Shown here: positions 1 through 8,965 of the stretch, in pieces
Layout of the letters: the number at the start of each line of letters is the position of its first letter
How positions within the stretch are numbered: position 1 is the first letter of the stretch
Assembly: GCF_023091865.1 (NCBI RefSeq)
Contig: NZ_JAHXDI010000001.1
Location: 248,001 to 312,000 of the forward strand
Reading direction: 5' to 3'
From: Chromohalobacter moromii
GTDB lineage: Bacteria; Pseudomonadota; Gammaproteobacteria; Pseudomonadales; Halomonadaceae
DNA: 64,000 nucleotides
Translations under genes and position numbers: made by a program
The notes under the pieces: model-generated
What the model was told of the DNA's origin: nothing
Databases searched by the model: none
What the model saw: the letters and a program-made list of their open reading frames with translations, nothing else

Positions 1-588
1 TTCCTCGCCCAGGGCACCATCTACCCGGACGTGATCGAATCCGCCGCCAGCAAGACCGGAAAGGCGCATGTCATCAAGTCGCACCACAACGTCGGCGGCC
101 TGCCCGAGACCATGAAGCTTAAGCTGGTCGAACCGCTGCGTGAGCTGTTCAAGGACGAAGTGCGCAAGCTCGGCCTCGAACTCGGCCTGCCGTACGACAT
201 GGTCTACCGTCATCCCTTCCCGGGACCGGGCCTCGGCGTGCGCATCCTCGGCGAAGTGAAGAAAGAATACGCCGACATCCTGCGTGAAGCCGACGCCATC
301 TTCATCGAGGAACTGCACAACTTTGAGTGGTACCACAAGACCAGCCAGGCCTTCGCCGTCTTCCTCCCGGTGAAATCCGTCGGCGTCGTCGGCGACGGCC
401 GCCGCTACGAATGGGTCATCGCCCTGCGCGCCGTCGAAACCATCGACTTCATGACCGCAAGATGGGCGCACCTCCCGTATGAGCTGCTGGAGAAGGTCTC
501 CAACCGCATCATCAACGAGATCAGCGGCGTATCGCGTGTGACGTACGACGTCAGCAGCAAGCCGCCCGCGACGATCGAGTGGGAGTGA
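1..588 (+). CDS. guaA: GMP synthase (glutamine-hydrolysing), C-terminal part
   Basis: GMP synthase converts XMP to GMP using glutamine and ATP, the last step of guanine nucleotide synthesis in the cytosol. The window opens inside the gene; the frame is open from base 1 and gives about 195 residues. The visible part carries the end of the ATP-pyrophosphatase domain ([31 protein letters not shown]) and the complete dimerisation domain. It ends in the family-typical tail PPATIEWE. A strong terminator follows directly. The 3' end of guaA is a known integration site for genomic islands, and the next gene here looks foreign. Confidence 0.97.
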   Translation, partial: FLAQGTIYPDVIESAASKTGKAHVIKSHHNVGGLPETMKLKLVEPLRELFKDEVRKLGLELGLPYDMVYRHPFPGPGLGVRILGEVKKEYADILREADAIFIEELHNFEWYHKTSQAFAVFLPVKSVGVVGDGRRYEWVIALRAVETIDFMTARWAHLPYELLEKVSNRIINEISGVSRVTYDVSSKPPATIEWE

Positions 589-610
589 GGTTTAGCCGCC
601 TGACTGAGTG

Positions 611-640
611 AAAAGGCCCGCCGATTGGCGGGCTTTTTCT
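611..640 (+). terminator. Rho-independent terminator of guaA
   Basis: The stem GCCCGCC / GGCGGGC (616-633, loop GATT) is followed by a run of five T. It lies 27 bases after the guaA stop codon and separates guaA from the convergent AIPR gene. Confidence 0.9.
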
Positions 641-667
641 TAGCTAGACGAAGCTACCTTTAAGAGC

Positions 668-2353
668 CTATGTAAGTAGTCCTCCAAAAATTTCCTCTAC
701 CGAGTCGGCCTTGCTGCGGCGAACATCTTTCTTATGTTGAGCCACTAACTTTGCTGACATGTGTTTGCACCACCTTTGGCTCTTGAGAAGGTTTTTGTAA
801 TCAAAATGCTCTTCATCCTCAGGATCTATCTCAGCATTGAGATCAATGGCTGCACTTACTGCTAGTTTTGAAAAGCCGGTGGCTAGATCATTAAATTTTT
901 TGTTTTTTGCTACTTGATCGATTGATTTTAAAACGTTTGACCCAGTTGGGTCGTCCTTTATTATGTTCATTACTGAATAAAGTAAAAAGTATTTAGTGAG
1001 CGTGTAATTTGCAAAGGAGTTGTCTTCTATCTCCGGTAGAGCTTCTTGTGTTGACTGAAAGCATCGCCATAATGCAAGAACTCTTGATCCTGTGACATTA
1101 GGCCTTCCAAAGATATCAGAGTGTAAATCATCCATGACTTTGTACTTCTGGTGGCAGCTCCAAGGCTGTTCCAAGTCTGCAGCAAGCAATACTAGTCCGG
1201 CGGCCTCGTTGGGGATTATTTCCTTGCCTTTGTTTTTCTCTCCTTGCTTGATTTCATAAGCAATTTCCCCCTCGCTTATTTTGTCAATTTCGACCTTTAG
1301 GCGGTCCTGTATGTTGTGGTTGGACTTCATGTCACGCGCTTTAATTGCATTCTGGTTGTTGCTGTTTCGAGTAATCTTTTGAGATAGTGAGGTGTCGCCC
1401 TTCACCTCTATTAGCTTGACTAGGATTTTTAGGTCATCAGTTATTTTTGACTTTTCTGAGAGCAAAGATGTGAGGCTTTGGGCACCATTTACAACGACGT
1501 AATCTTGAACGGAAAGAGAGTGGTCGTCCTCATGAAGAATTTCTCGACAAAGCACGTTTATTCCATTGTGGTAAAGGGGGAAATCCCCATGCTCTGTCTT
1601 TTGCTTAATGCTGGACTTGATGCTCTTGTTAACTTTAGTGTTTCCTAGGGAAAGTCGCACGTTTTGGTCAAAAAGTGAGCCGTCAGAAATACCATCCATC
1701 TTGATAATATTCAAAGCTGGTGTGAGGAAGATTCTTGTGGCGGCACCTCCAGCATCGTATTTAATGACATCACTATCAGATATATCAAACCTGAACTCTT
1801 GAGATATTCCGCCATCAACCTCTAGGTCGACATAATCTCTAGATATTTCAACAGCATCGTAGAGTTCGATGCTATCTATTTTTTGTAAGTAGTTGTGTGC
1901 ATCGGCGTTTGCTTGAATATTGGTTATGAATATTCCTTTTACTTCGTACCCCGCTTCAATTTTCTCAGAAACTCCGTTTCGGGTAATAGCCTGCTTAAGT
2001 CTTTCATTTTTTGTTTCAGCAGCCAAGTTTTCTATTTTTTCTTTCGATTTGAATTGCGCAAGCGTACCAAAAAAATCCTTCAGTTCCGTGTCACCTAACG
2101 TCGCCTTATCACTGGTTTTGGTTTTTGATTGTATTATGGAAACTACTTCGGATACGTCATCGACATAGATAGCATCTACGCCTTTGTCGTGCTTTGCGTC
2201 TACGCAAGCATCATCTGTTTCAAATTCGTCGAGCCTTAAAATGTTTTCAAGGAACCATTTAAGGAAGCGTTTAGCGAAGTCAGGGGCTCGGTCGGCATAA
2301 TTCTGTTCCAAGGTGCTGGAGAAAACATTATGCTTGAGTTCTTCTACATTCAT
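668..2353 (-). CDS. AIPR-family abortive infection / phage resistance protein
   Basis: This 561-residue protein matches the AIPR family (abortive infection phage resistance) by its central motifs: FPLYHNGINVLCREI near residue 255, VVVNGAQSLTSL near 285 and ITRNSNNQNAIKARDM near 330. The N-terminus (GVDAIYVDD, then VSIIQSK, Asp60 to Lys77) looks like a PD-(D/E)XK nuclease core with a Q-x-K variant; that assignment is inferred. The start is supported by AGGATAC upstream. It converges on guaA. The DNA is clearly AT-rich with AT-ending codons, unlike every neighbour, which argues for horizontal transfer. A role in phage defence is inferred from the family; the trigger is unknown. Confidence 0.8.
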   Translation of the reverse strand: MNVEELKHNVFSSTLEQNYADRAPDFAKRFLKWFLENILRLDEFETDDACVDAKHDKGVDAIYVDDVSEVVSIIQSKTKTSDKATLGDTELKDFFGTLAQFKSKEKIENLAAETKNERLKQAITRNGVSEKIEAGYEVKGIFITNIQANADAHNYLQKIDSIELYDAVEISRDYVDLEVDGGISQEFRFDISDSDVIKYDAGGAATRIFLTPALNIIKMDGISDGSLFDQNVRLSLGNTKVNKSIKSSIKQKTEHGDFPLYHNGINVLCREILHEDDHSLSVQDYVVVNGAQSLTSLLSEKSKITDDLKILVKLIEVKGDTSLSQKITRNSNNQNAIKARDMKSNHNIQDRLKVEIDKISEGEIAYEIKQGEKNKGKEIIPNEAAGLVLLAADLEQPWSCHQKYKVMDDLHSDIFGRPNVTGSRVLALWRCFQSTQEALPEIEDNSFANYTLTKYFLLYSVMNIIKDDPTGSNVLKSIDQVAKNKKFNDLATGFSKLAVSAAIDLNAEIDPEDEEHFDYKNLLKSQRWCKHMSAKLVAQHKKDVRRSKADSVEEIFGGLLT

Positions 2354-2894
2354 ATTTTGTATCCTGGTTAAGGCTGTGGTGTGATTTTCTGCCTTACATA
2401 GTAATTGTATGTATATACCTGGTTGGTGTCTATAGCTTGCTTATATCTTATCTTGGAATGTGGTAAGCAGAAGGGTATACGTTCATGGCAGCCTAAACCC
2501 GCAAGAATAAGGGAAAGTTACCAATTTAAATAAAGCAAGGCATTGCGTCAGTTATTAGGTTGTTTGCGAATTTCAACATCACCATGAGTTGTACTCAAAG
2601 CGACCTGCCAAACGACAGGTTCTTTTTTACGCCCACTTTAACCCCCGACTACTCTGCTCGCTCCGACTCCGGCTAGGAGCTCCACCATGCCGAACCTTTA
2701 CTCTACCCGGTTCTCGGGTCGATGACCGCAGCCGGCGCCATGATCGCCGCGAGCTAACCGATATTCGCCGTTGCGTCCACTACATCCACTGCAGAGCCGA
2801 CGCTACCTCCATCACATCTATTCGCATATGCGCGGCTGTACGACTGAAACGCCACTGCCGAGAGAAACGATACCCAAGTAGCAGCCGTGTGCCT
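2354..2894. other. Gap: AIPR promoter region and island edge
   Basis: The first 200 bases are AT-rich and must hold the promoter of the minus-strand AIPR gene. From about 2630 on, base composition returns to the GC-rich background. No convincing gene is seen on either strand. The only clear element is the hairpin at 2603-2628. Confidence 0.5.
2603..2628 (+). terminator. Terminator-like hairpin at the island edge
   Basis: A short stem ACCTG / CAGGT (2603-2607 with 2616-2620) is followed by TTCTTTTTT. No gene lies just upstream on this strand, so it may be the remains of a lost transcription unit brought in with the island. Confidence 0.5.
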
Positions 2895-2950
2895 TCACCT
2901 TTTATAGATGTAAGAGGCTTCCGTGATTGGTGGCTTGATAGGGTTACCGT
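2881..2950 (+). repeat. Degenerate copy of the 5' region of the DUF808 gene
   Basis: About 70 bases match the stretch at 7622-7693 that holds the ribosome binding site and first codons of the intact DUF808 gene. Shared blocks include GCAGCC-TGTG-CTT, CCTTTTAT, GGCTTGATAGG and TTAC. By eye about four of five positions agree, with a gap of about five bases in the upstream part. The copy stops matching near 2950, where the LysR remnant begins on the other strand. Confidence 0.7.
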
Positions 2951-2954
2951 GTGA

Positions 2955-3530
2955 AACCGACGCATTGGCCCGTTCGCGTTGGACTTCGTCATGCAGCCAT
3001 CGGCGAAAATGCGGAAAGCAGGAATGCATAGGATGGTGTCGCGAACGAACCAGGTAGTGGCGCTTCGGCATTCTGATCCATTGACTGGCGAGCGTGACCA
3101 AGTCGCCTCGCTCCAGCCAGGGAGCTACGTGCGTGTAGCGTCCGAGCACCACGCCCATACCATTGACCGCCGCTTCCGTCAGCGAGCTGGTGTCGTGTAG
3201 CTCTATGCTTGATCGCATAGCCCCGCCCATTACCTCGTCTCCAAACCAACTCGACCAGAGATCGTCAGGGTCGGGAGGCGAGGCCACCGTGACGGATCTT
3301 GGGCATTCAAGCTCGTTTGTGCGACTACAGTTGAGCTGGCTACGGGAATTACCCACTCGCCAAAGAGCGGCTCTACCTTGATCTCCGGCCAATCCCCCGG
3401 CCAAACCTCAGCGCTGCTTCCGGTGGCCCTAAACCCCATTGACGATCTCTAGCCAGCATGAAATGATGTGTCCCGTTGGTTAGCAAGTCGCATATGTCAG
3501 TTGTACTCGAATCGTTCGGTAGTCTGGTTA
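2955..3530 (-). pseudogene. LysR-family (GcvA-like) regulator remnant
   Basis: Three reading frames of the minus strand each hold a piece of a LysR effector-binding domain. [22 protein letters not shown] is followed by WPEIKVEPLFGEWVIPVAS, then by SSLTEAAVNGMGVVLGRYTH, PWLERGDLVTL and HFRRWLHDEVQRE. No N-terminal helix-turn-helix is visible. The pieces are in the right order, so this is a frameshifted, N-terminally truncated relic. Its C-terminus runs into the degenerate DUF808 copy, which marks a recombination joint near 2950. Confidence 0.65.
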
Positions 3531-3611
3531 TATCCCCTTGTTTTACCCACTTCATCTGGGGTAGTACCCGGCAATTGTAGTAAAAGCGCTTTTGCGCTAA
3601 GGAATTCGAAA

Positions 3612-3815
3612 ATGGCAACTGGCACAGTTAAGTGGTTTAACGACGCAAAAGGTTTTGGCTTCATTTCTCCCGCCGAAGGTGGTGACGATCTGTTCGTCCA
3701 TTTCTCCGAAATTCAAGCTGAAGGCTTTAAATCCCTGCAGGACGGTCAACAAGTTTCGTTTGACGTGACTCAGGGCAAGAAAGGCCTTCAGGCTTCAAAC
3801 GTAAAGGCTGACTAA
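3612..3815 (+). CDS. Cold-shock protein, CspA family
   Basis: This 67-residue single cold-shock domain protein is a typical small nucleic-acid chaperone. RNP1 (KGFGFI, residues 13-18) and RNP2 (DLFVHF, residues 26-31) are intact, with the aromatic residues that stack on bases. The start ATG is preceded by AAGGAATTC. A reading frame extends further upstream, but the family length and ribosome binding site fix the start here. A strong terminator follows. Which csp paralogue it is cannot be told from sequence alone. Confidence 0.95.
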   Translation: MATGTVKWFNDAKGFGFISPAEGGDDLFVHFSEIQAEGFKSLQDGQQVSFDVTQGKKGLQASNVKAD

Positions 3816-3855
3816 CTCTGGGTTAGCCTGCGTTGTCGAGCCGAAAGGCTTCGAG

Positions 3856-3889
3856 CACCAAAGCCCGCTTCGGCGGGCTTTGGTGTTTC
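3856..3889 (+). terminator. Rho-independent terminator of the cold-shock gene
   Basis: A perfect 13-bp stem (CACCAAAGCCCGC / GCGGGCTTTGGTG, 3856-3885) with a TTCG tetraloop is followed by TTT. Confidence 0.9.
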
Positions 3890-4274
3890 TGCGTGCCAGA
3901 AACGCGAGATTTCGCCTGATGTTGAGTTTCCAGCATCGCTATTCACTACCTGCCTCGCCCACCTTCCACCGTACATGATGAACGTTCTTCCCTGACGCCA
4001 GGCCCCTGCTGATACTGGCTAGCGCCATTACTCAAGTGCCTTGGGCTTTTTTGAATGACTGGGTGCCATCGGGCCCTGAGCGCAAACGGGTAGCAGAACG
4101 GTCAAGGTAGGCAGTTTGCCATGGCCACCAGAATTCAAAAATCCGAGACATATCTATTTTAATGACTATAGCGTGAGTCGCGCTAAGCTGATCTTCATCT
4201 AAGCTTGGATATGCCAATGTGGGTTTTACAGCGCCCCACTCCCTAATGCGCTAGCACGTCGTTGAGGAGCGCTT
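3890..4274. other. Gap without a recognisable gene
   Basis: This stretch separates the cold-shock terminator from the next plus-strand gene. A 61-codon open frame on the minus strand (4032-4217) resembles nothing known and lacks a ribosome binding site. Only GAGGAG just before 4275 stands out. Confidence 0.4.
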
Positions 4275-5489
4275 ATGTCCAAGGCCCAGAACGATGTCTA
4301 CATCGAACCCGAAGCGGAAGGGAGTCAGGCGGTCAACGCATGCCGAAAGGTGGTGGGCCTGGTACCCGCCCCGGAGATGTCCGCTGAGATGGCCGAACAG
4401 GTAATCGATCAGTTACCCGAACTTCTGGCCAACTATGTCGATGACCAGTTGAGTTGGGAGGTGCAACTGATCGTCGATCCGTTGATCGGCGCTGCAGAGG
4501 CTTCCACCGATATCATCGAAAGTATTCTCGAGTACAAGCGGGATCGGCAGTGGGACTACGCGATCTGTATTACCGATTTGCCGATCTACATGCATGGGCG
4601 CTTCGTGATCGCTGAAACCAGCACGGTGCATGGCGTTGCGATGGTCTCATTGCCTGCCTTCGGCATTACCGCGATACGCCGTCGCCTGAGCGAAGCGATT
4701 CTGCAACTGGTCAACGAGTTGCACCATGGCAGTTCGGAAGAGGACCGTGCTCGCCAAGAGCAGCGTACCCAGCAATCCGATAAAGTCCACGAGAGCCTGC
4801 GTGGCAAAGGTGCCCGGCAGCTACTGGGTAGGCACCTCTACGAGAAGCTGTTCCCGATACGGCGGATAGCGCTACCGGGCAAGGGAGATTCCTTCGACGT
4901 ACGCTTCATAGCCGATTCAAGGATCAACGGGAAGCTTCGCATCCTGGCCGGCATGGTGCGCGCCAATCGCCCCTGGACCATCTTTCCTGCTTTCAAGAGC
5001 GTCATCGCCGTCGCGTTCGCGACCGGCGCCTATGGTCTGGTGTTTCCCACCCTTTGGCAGCTCAGCGCCAATTATGGCCGGCCACGCCTTGTTCTGCTTA
5101 TGGGAGTGGCCATGGCGGCGATGATCGCCTGGATCATCATTGCCCACACGCTGTGGGAATCGATAAAAAACGCCCGATCACCACGTCTGGTTCGCCTCTA
5201 TAACACGGTCACTGTCCTGACGCTAAGTGCCGGGGTCGTATTCTATTACGTGATCCTGCTGGGCCTTTTCTGTTTCACGGTCCTCGTTTTCATTCCGGCC
5301 AACATGCTGGAAGCGCAACTCGGCCACGCGGTCAGTCTTTTCGATTACACTTCTCTTGCCTGGCTCGCGACTTCGGTTGCCACTATCGCTGGGGCCCTGG
5401 GGGCCGGACTGGAAGATGAAGAAACCGTCAGAAACGCCACTTACGGCTATCGGCAGCGACGCCGTAACCAGGAAGCGAATAGGCGCTGA
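4275..5489 (+). CDS. Conserved membrane protein of unknown function
   Basis: This 404-residue protein has a soluble N-terminal half of about 230 residues and a membrane C-terminal half. Hydrophobic stretches lie near residues 236-258, 270-290 and 311-345, with another near 355-375. The soluble half contains YAICITDLPIYMHGRFVIAE and VSLPAFGITAIRRRL. The C-terminus is charged (YGYRQRRRNQEANRR). GAGGAG lies seven bases before the ATG. It converges with the antiporter gene, leaving only 17 bases. I do not recognise the family and assign no function. Confidence 0.75.
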   Translation: MSKAQNDVYIEPEAEGSQAVNACRKVVGLVPAPEMSAEMAEQVIDQLPELLANYVDDQLSWEVQLIVDPLIGAAEASTDIIESILEYKRDRQWDYAICITDLPIYMHGRFVIAETSTVHGVAMVSLPAFGITAIRRRLSEAILQLVNELHHGSSEEDRARQEQRTQQSDKVHESLRGKGARQLLGRHLYEKLFPIRRIALPGKGDSFDVRFIADSRINGKLRILAGMVRANRPWTIFPAFKSVIAVAFATGAYGLVFPTLWQLSANYGRPRLVLLMGVAMAAMIAWIIIAHTLWESIKNARSPRLVRLYNTVTVLTLSAGVVFYYVILLGLFCFTVLVFIPANMLEAQLGHAVSLFDYTSLAWLATSVATIAGALGAGLEDEETVRNATYGYRQRRRNQEANRR

Positions 5490-5506
5490 CAATTCTGTTT
5501 TTGTGA

Positions 5507-7387
5507 TCAGCCGTTGTTCCTTGGTGGTGTCCACGCCGGTGCTTCGTCCTCGATTCGCCGGGCGTCTTCCCGCATGGCGTGCCCTAGCGACTCGTCCAGC
5601 TTCATGAACAGCTCCCCGTAGCGCGGGCTGAAGTGAATGCCTTCCTCGATGTTGCGCCAGGCGTTGAACAGTTGATCTTCGTGGGCTTTTTCACTGGCGA
5701 CAAAGGATTGGGTCATCCGGCGGGCGCGTTCTGGGTGGACGCCCATGGCGGTGAGGGCATCGCCGCCGAGTTCCAGAGCGGAGTAATAGGTTTCGCTCAC
5801 CACATCGTCGGCGCCGGCCTCACGCAACTCGTAACCATGGCCGCGGTCGAAAGCGCGGGCCAGCACCCAGACCGCTGGGTAAAGCTGTTTGACGTGACGC
5901 ACCAAACGTACGGCCCGGTCCCTGTCGTCAATGGCGACGACGAGCAGGCGTGCCTCGGCAATGCCGGCGGTTTCCAGTAGCTGGATGCGGGTGGCGTCGC
6001 CAAAGTAACTTGTCAGTTGGATCCGGCGCAGGTTTTCGATCTGCTCCAGGGCGTGGTCCAGGGCAACGCTGGGAATGTTGTTGGCGCGAAGCAACCGACA
6101 GACGATCTGCCCGAAGCGGCCGACTCCTGCCACGATCACCGGCGCCTGCTCTTCTATCTCATCCGGCTCCACTTCTTCATTGGAGGCCTTCTGGTAGCGT
6201 GGCAGCACCACCCGATCATAGACAATGAACAACAGCGGCGTCAGGAACATGGACAGAGCCACCACCAATGACAGCATCTGCGCGGTGTCTGCCGGGATCA
6301 CACGGTTCTGGGTGCTGTAGGTCAGCAGCACAAACCCGAATTCACCAGCCTGGGCGAGCCCGAGGCTGAATAGCCAGCCTTCACTGCTGCGGATACCAAA
6401 AGCGAACGCCAGGCCAACCAGAATCAGCGCCTTGCCAATGATCACCGCCAAGGCGAGAAGCAGGACGGTATGCCAAGACTCCGCCAGAACGCCGAAATTG
6501 ATCCCCGCGCCCACGGTAATGAAGAACAGCCCCAGCAGCAGCCCTTTGAACGGCTCGATATTGGCTTCCAGCTCGTGCCGGAATTCGCTATTGGCCAGCA
6601 CGACACCGGCCAGGAATGCGCCAAGCGCCGGCGACAGGTTGACCAGGCTCATCAGCGCCGCGATGCCGATAATCAGCATCAGGGATGTGGCGGTGAATAC
6701 TTCCCGCATGCCGGACTGCACCACGTAGCGGAACAGCGGCCGGCTCAGGTAATGGCCGCAGACAATCACCAGCACGATCGCACCGACAACGGCCAGCCCA
6801 TGCGCCCAGCCCGGCAGGTTCTCAACCAGGCTGAGGCTGCTGTGTCCGCGCTCTGCACCGATGGCAGAGATTCCGGACACGGCCAGCAGCGGGATGACGG
6901 CCAGCATGGGAATCACCGCAATGTCCTGGAAGAGCAGCACTGAGAAGGCACTCTGGCCACCTTCGGTTTTGACCAGGCCCTTTTCGGTCAGCGTCTGCAG
7001 GACAATCGCGGTTGAGGAGAGGGAGAAGAGAAACCCTACCGCCACGGCGGTTTGCCAGGCCATCCCCAGCGACCAGGCAAAACCGGTGGCGATGGCTGCG
7101 GTCAGTGTGACCTGTAGGCCGCCGAGGCCGAGCAGCCGGTTTCGCATGGCCCAGAGGGATTTGGGGTCAAGCTCCATCCCCACCAAGAACAGCATCATCA
7201 CCACGCCGAACTCGGCAAAATGCTGAAGGGTGACCGTCTCCTGGCCCACCAGGCCGGTCATCGGCCCTATGACGACACCGGCTACCAGGTAACCGAGTAC
7301 CGACCCCAGCCCGAACCGCCTGGCCAGTGGCACCGCGATTACCGCGGCCACCAAGTATATAAACGCCTGAACAAAGTAGTCAGTCAT
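5507..7387 (-). CDS. KefB/KefC-type cation:proton antiporter (CPA2) with TrkA-N domain
   Basis: This 626-residue protein has the CPA2 architecture. About twelve membrane segments form a Na+/H+ exchanger domain (roughly 1-385; motifs GYLVAGVVIGP, FSLSSTAIVLQTL). A cytosolic TrkA-N/RCK Rossmann domain follows (VIVAGVGRFGQIVCRLL near 405), then a charged tail. Relatives release K+ in exchange for H+ under electrophile or alkaline stress, gated by nucleotide or glutathione binding to the RCK domain. No KefF/KefG-type ancillary oxidoreductase gene is adjacent, so the exact Kef class is uncertain. Confidence 0.9.
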   Translation of the reverse strand: MTDYFVQAFIYLVAAVIAVPLARRFGLGSVLGYLVAGVVIGPMTGLVGQETVTLQHFAEFGVVMMLFLVGMELDPKSLWAMRNRLLGLGGLQVTLTAAIATGFAWSLGMAWQTAVAVGFLFSLSSTAIVLQTLTEKGLVKTEGGQSAFSVLLFQDIAVIPMLAVIPLLAVSGISAIGAERGHSSLSLVENLPGWAHGLAVVGAIVLVIVCGHYLSRPLFRYVVQSGMREVFTATSLMLIIGIAALMSLVNLSPALGAFLAGVVLANSEFRHELEANIEPFKGLLLGLFFITVGAGINFGVLAESWHTVLLLALAVIIGKALILVGLAFAFGIRSSEGWLFSLGLAQAGEFGFVLLTYSTQNRVIPADTAQMLSLVVALSMFLTPLLFIVYDRVVLPRYQKASNEEVEPDEIEEQAPVIVAGVGRFGQIVCRLLRANNIPSVALDHALEQIENLRRIQLTSYFGDATRIQLLETAGIAEARLLVVAIDDRDRAVRLVRHVKQLYPAVWVLARAFDRGHGYELREAGADDVVSETYYSALELGGDALTAMGVHPERARRMTQSFVASEKAHEDQLFNAWRNIEEGIHFSPRYGELFMKLDESLGHAMREDARRIEDEAPAWTPPRNNG

Positions 7388-7671
7388 CAGTCATGTCCGT
7401 GGACCGGGAATCAGATATCGGTTCTTCTAACCCTAGATGAATGGCTGCATTTTGCTTCCGGTTTCGAAAACGGGGATAGACCCGATTTTCGGGCCTTCAT
7501 CCTTCCCCGGGAGGCCTTTTCTCCGCTTCGCTACGTAAAGGCCGCTGCCACGCTGATTCCGGGAAAATCCTCACCCAGCTCCGTTGCTCGGACACGTCCC
7601 TCGTATGATTCACGGGGGATGGCAGCCATGTGCTTTACTATCTTTACCTTTTATTGATGCAGGAGGCCTCC

Positions 7672-8619
7672 ATGATCGGCGGCTTGATAGGATTACTGGA
7701 TGACATCGCCGCATTGGCGAAGTTGTCCGCAGCATCACTGGATGATGTGAGTGCCGCCGCTGGGCGTGCGACAGCGAAGGCGGCCGGGGTGGTGGTCGAT
7801 GATACGGCGGTGACCCCGCAATACTTGCAGGGGGTGACGGCGGAACGTGAACTCTCGATCGTGAAGAAGATCGCGGTGGGATCGATCCGCAACAAGCTGA
7901 TTTTTATCCTGCCGGTGGCCTTGCTGCTGAATCACTTCTTGCCCGGGCTATTGCCGATCATTCTGATGGTCGGTGGTACCTATCTGGCTTTCGAGGGCGC
8001 GGAGAAGGTCTGGCACAAGCTCTCCGGTGAGCAGGATGACGACAAGCCGTCGGTCGAAAAGGGGCCGGAAGCCGAGAAAAAGATCGTCAGCAGTGCCGTG
8101 CGGACCGACCTGATCCTGTCCGCTGAGATCATGGTGATCGCGCTTTCCGCCGTCTCTCACCAGGGATTCTGGTCACAGCTGGCGAGCCTGGTGGTGGTCG
8201 CGTTGTTCATCACCATTCTGGTGTATGGCGTGGTGGCGCTGTTGATCAGGATGGACGATCTCGGCCTGAAACTCGCCCAGCGCGATAGCTCGGGCATTCA
8301 GACGCTGGGCCGTAGCCTGGTGACTGCCATGCCCAAGGTGCTGACAACCATCTCGGTGGTGGGGACCGTCGCCATGCTCTGGGTGGGCGGGCATATCCTG
8401 CTGGTCAACCTGGGGGCCGATGGCACGGGCTGGTTCAACGCGCCCTATGCGTGGGTCCACCATGTCGAGCAGGGCATCGCCGAGGCAACCGGTGGCCTGG
8501 GCGGCATGCTGGGCTGGAGCTTCAATACGCTGTGCTCTGCGTTGATCGGCTTTCTGGTGGGCTCGGTCGTCGTCGGCGTGCTGCACTTCATCCCCTCTAG
8601 GAAGGCGCAGGCCGAATAG
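7672..8619 (+). CDS. DUF808 (YedI-like) inner-membrane protein
   Basis: This 315-residue protein begins MIGGLIGLLDDIAALAKLSA, the hallmark of the DUF808/YedI family, and continues with SIRNKLIFILPVALLLN and several membrane segments typical of the family. Function is unknown. The start is chosen over an upstream in-frame ATG because AGGAGG (7661-7666) sits at the right distance. Part of its 5' region recurs in degraded form at 2881-2950. A terminator follows. Confidence 0.9.
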   Translation: MIGGLIGLLDDIAALAKLSAASLDDVSAAAGRATAKAAGVVVDDTAVTPQYLQGVTAERELSIVKKIAVGSIRNKLIFILPVALLLNHFLPGLLPIILMVGGTYLAFEGAEKVWHKLSGEQDDDKPSVEKGPEAEKKIVSSAVRTDLILSAEIMVIALSAVSHQGFWSQLASLVVVALFITILVYGVVALLIRMDDLGLKLAQRDSSGIQTLGRSLVTAMPKVLTTISVVGTVAMLWVGGHILLVNLGADGTGWFNAPYAWVHHVEQGIAEATGGLGGMLGWSFNTLCSALIGFLVGSVVVGVLHFIPSRKAQAE

Positions 8620-8654
8620 GTACGCGCCGAGAAGGACGTATCAGGCCTCACAGA

Positions 8655-8677
8655 GCCCGCCACTCGGCGGGCTTTTT
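8655..8677 (+). terminator. Rho-independent terminator of the DUF808 gene
   Basis: The stem GCCCGCC / GGCGGGC (8655-8672) with loop ACTC is followed by five T, 35 bases after the stop codon. Confidence 0.9.
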
Positions 8678-8780
8678 GTTGGGCCGAGCTGCGTGCTGCG
8701 TCGTACGGGCGGTGGCGCCTTGGGCCGGGATAGGCCATGGCGGCGTGTCAGCCACCGAAGGGGGTAGCGTGTGCTTTAAG

Positions 8781-8791
8781 TGGTAAGACCA
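8781..8791 (+). promoter_or_regulatory. FCD/GntR operator (TGGT-N3-ACCA)
   Basis: TGGTAAGACCA is a perfect 4+3+4 palindrome and equals the core of known operators for FCD regulators such as PdhR and LldR. It lies about 175 bases upstream of the regulator start, in promoter territory. Confidence 0.65.
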
Positions 8792-8943
8792 GTTGTCGGA
8801 TACGAAAGTTTAATTGTTGACCACGCAGAACCGCCATAGGCTTTCTTGCAAGAGGGATTGATGGCGCTTCCCTGCCAATATCGAGTTTTGAAGCTTCGCT
8901 GATGCTTCAGTTTGAGCAACGTAGGCGTGTCAGTGGTGCCAAG

Positions 8944-8954
8944 AGGTAAGACCA
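8944..8954 (+). promoter_or_regulatory. Second FCD/GntR operator, near the ribosome binding site
   Basis: AGGTAAGACCA differs from the upstream copy in one base and abuts GAGGAGG and the ATG at 8966. Binding here would block transcription or translation start, consistent with self-repression. Confidence 0.55.
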
Positions 8955-8965
8955 GAGGAGGATGC

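Larger units (their letters stand above)
8678..8965 (+). promoter_or_regulatory. Control region of the GntR-TRAP operon
   Basis: This 288-base non-coding stretch precedes the FCD regulator. It holds one perfect and one near-perfect copy of a PdhR/LldR-like operator (8781-8791 and 8944-8954). The second copy covers the ribosome binding site area. No other gene is seen here. Confidence 0.6.

Noticed and set aside
560-2700. Direct repeats (att sites) of the guaA 3' end flanking the AIPR gene
   Set aside because: I found no copy of the guaA terminal bases downstream, so a site-specific recombination event cannot be shown.
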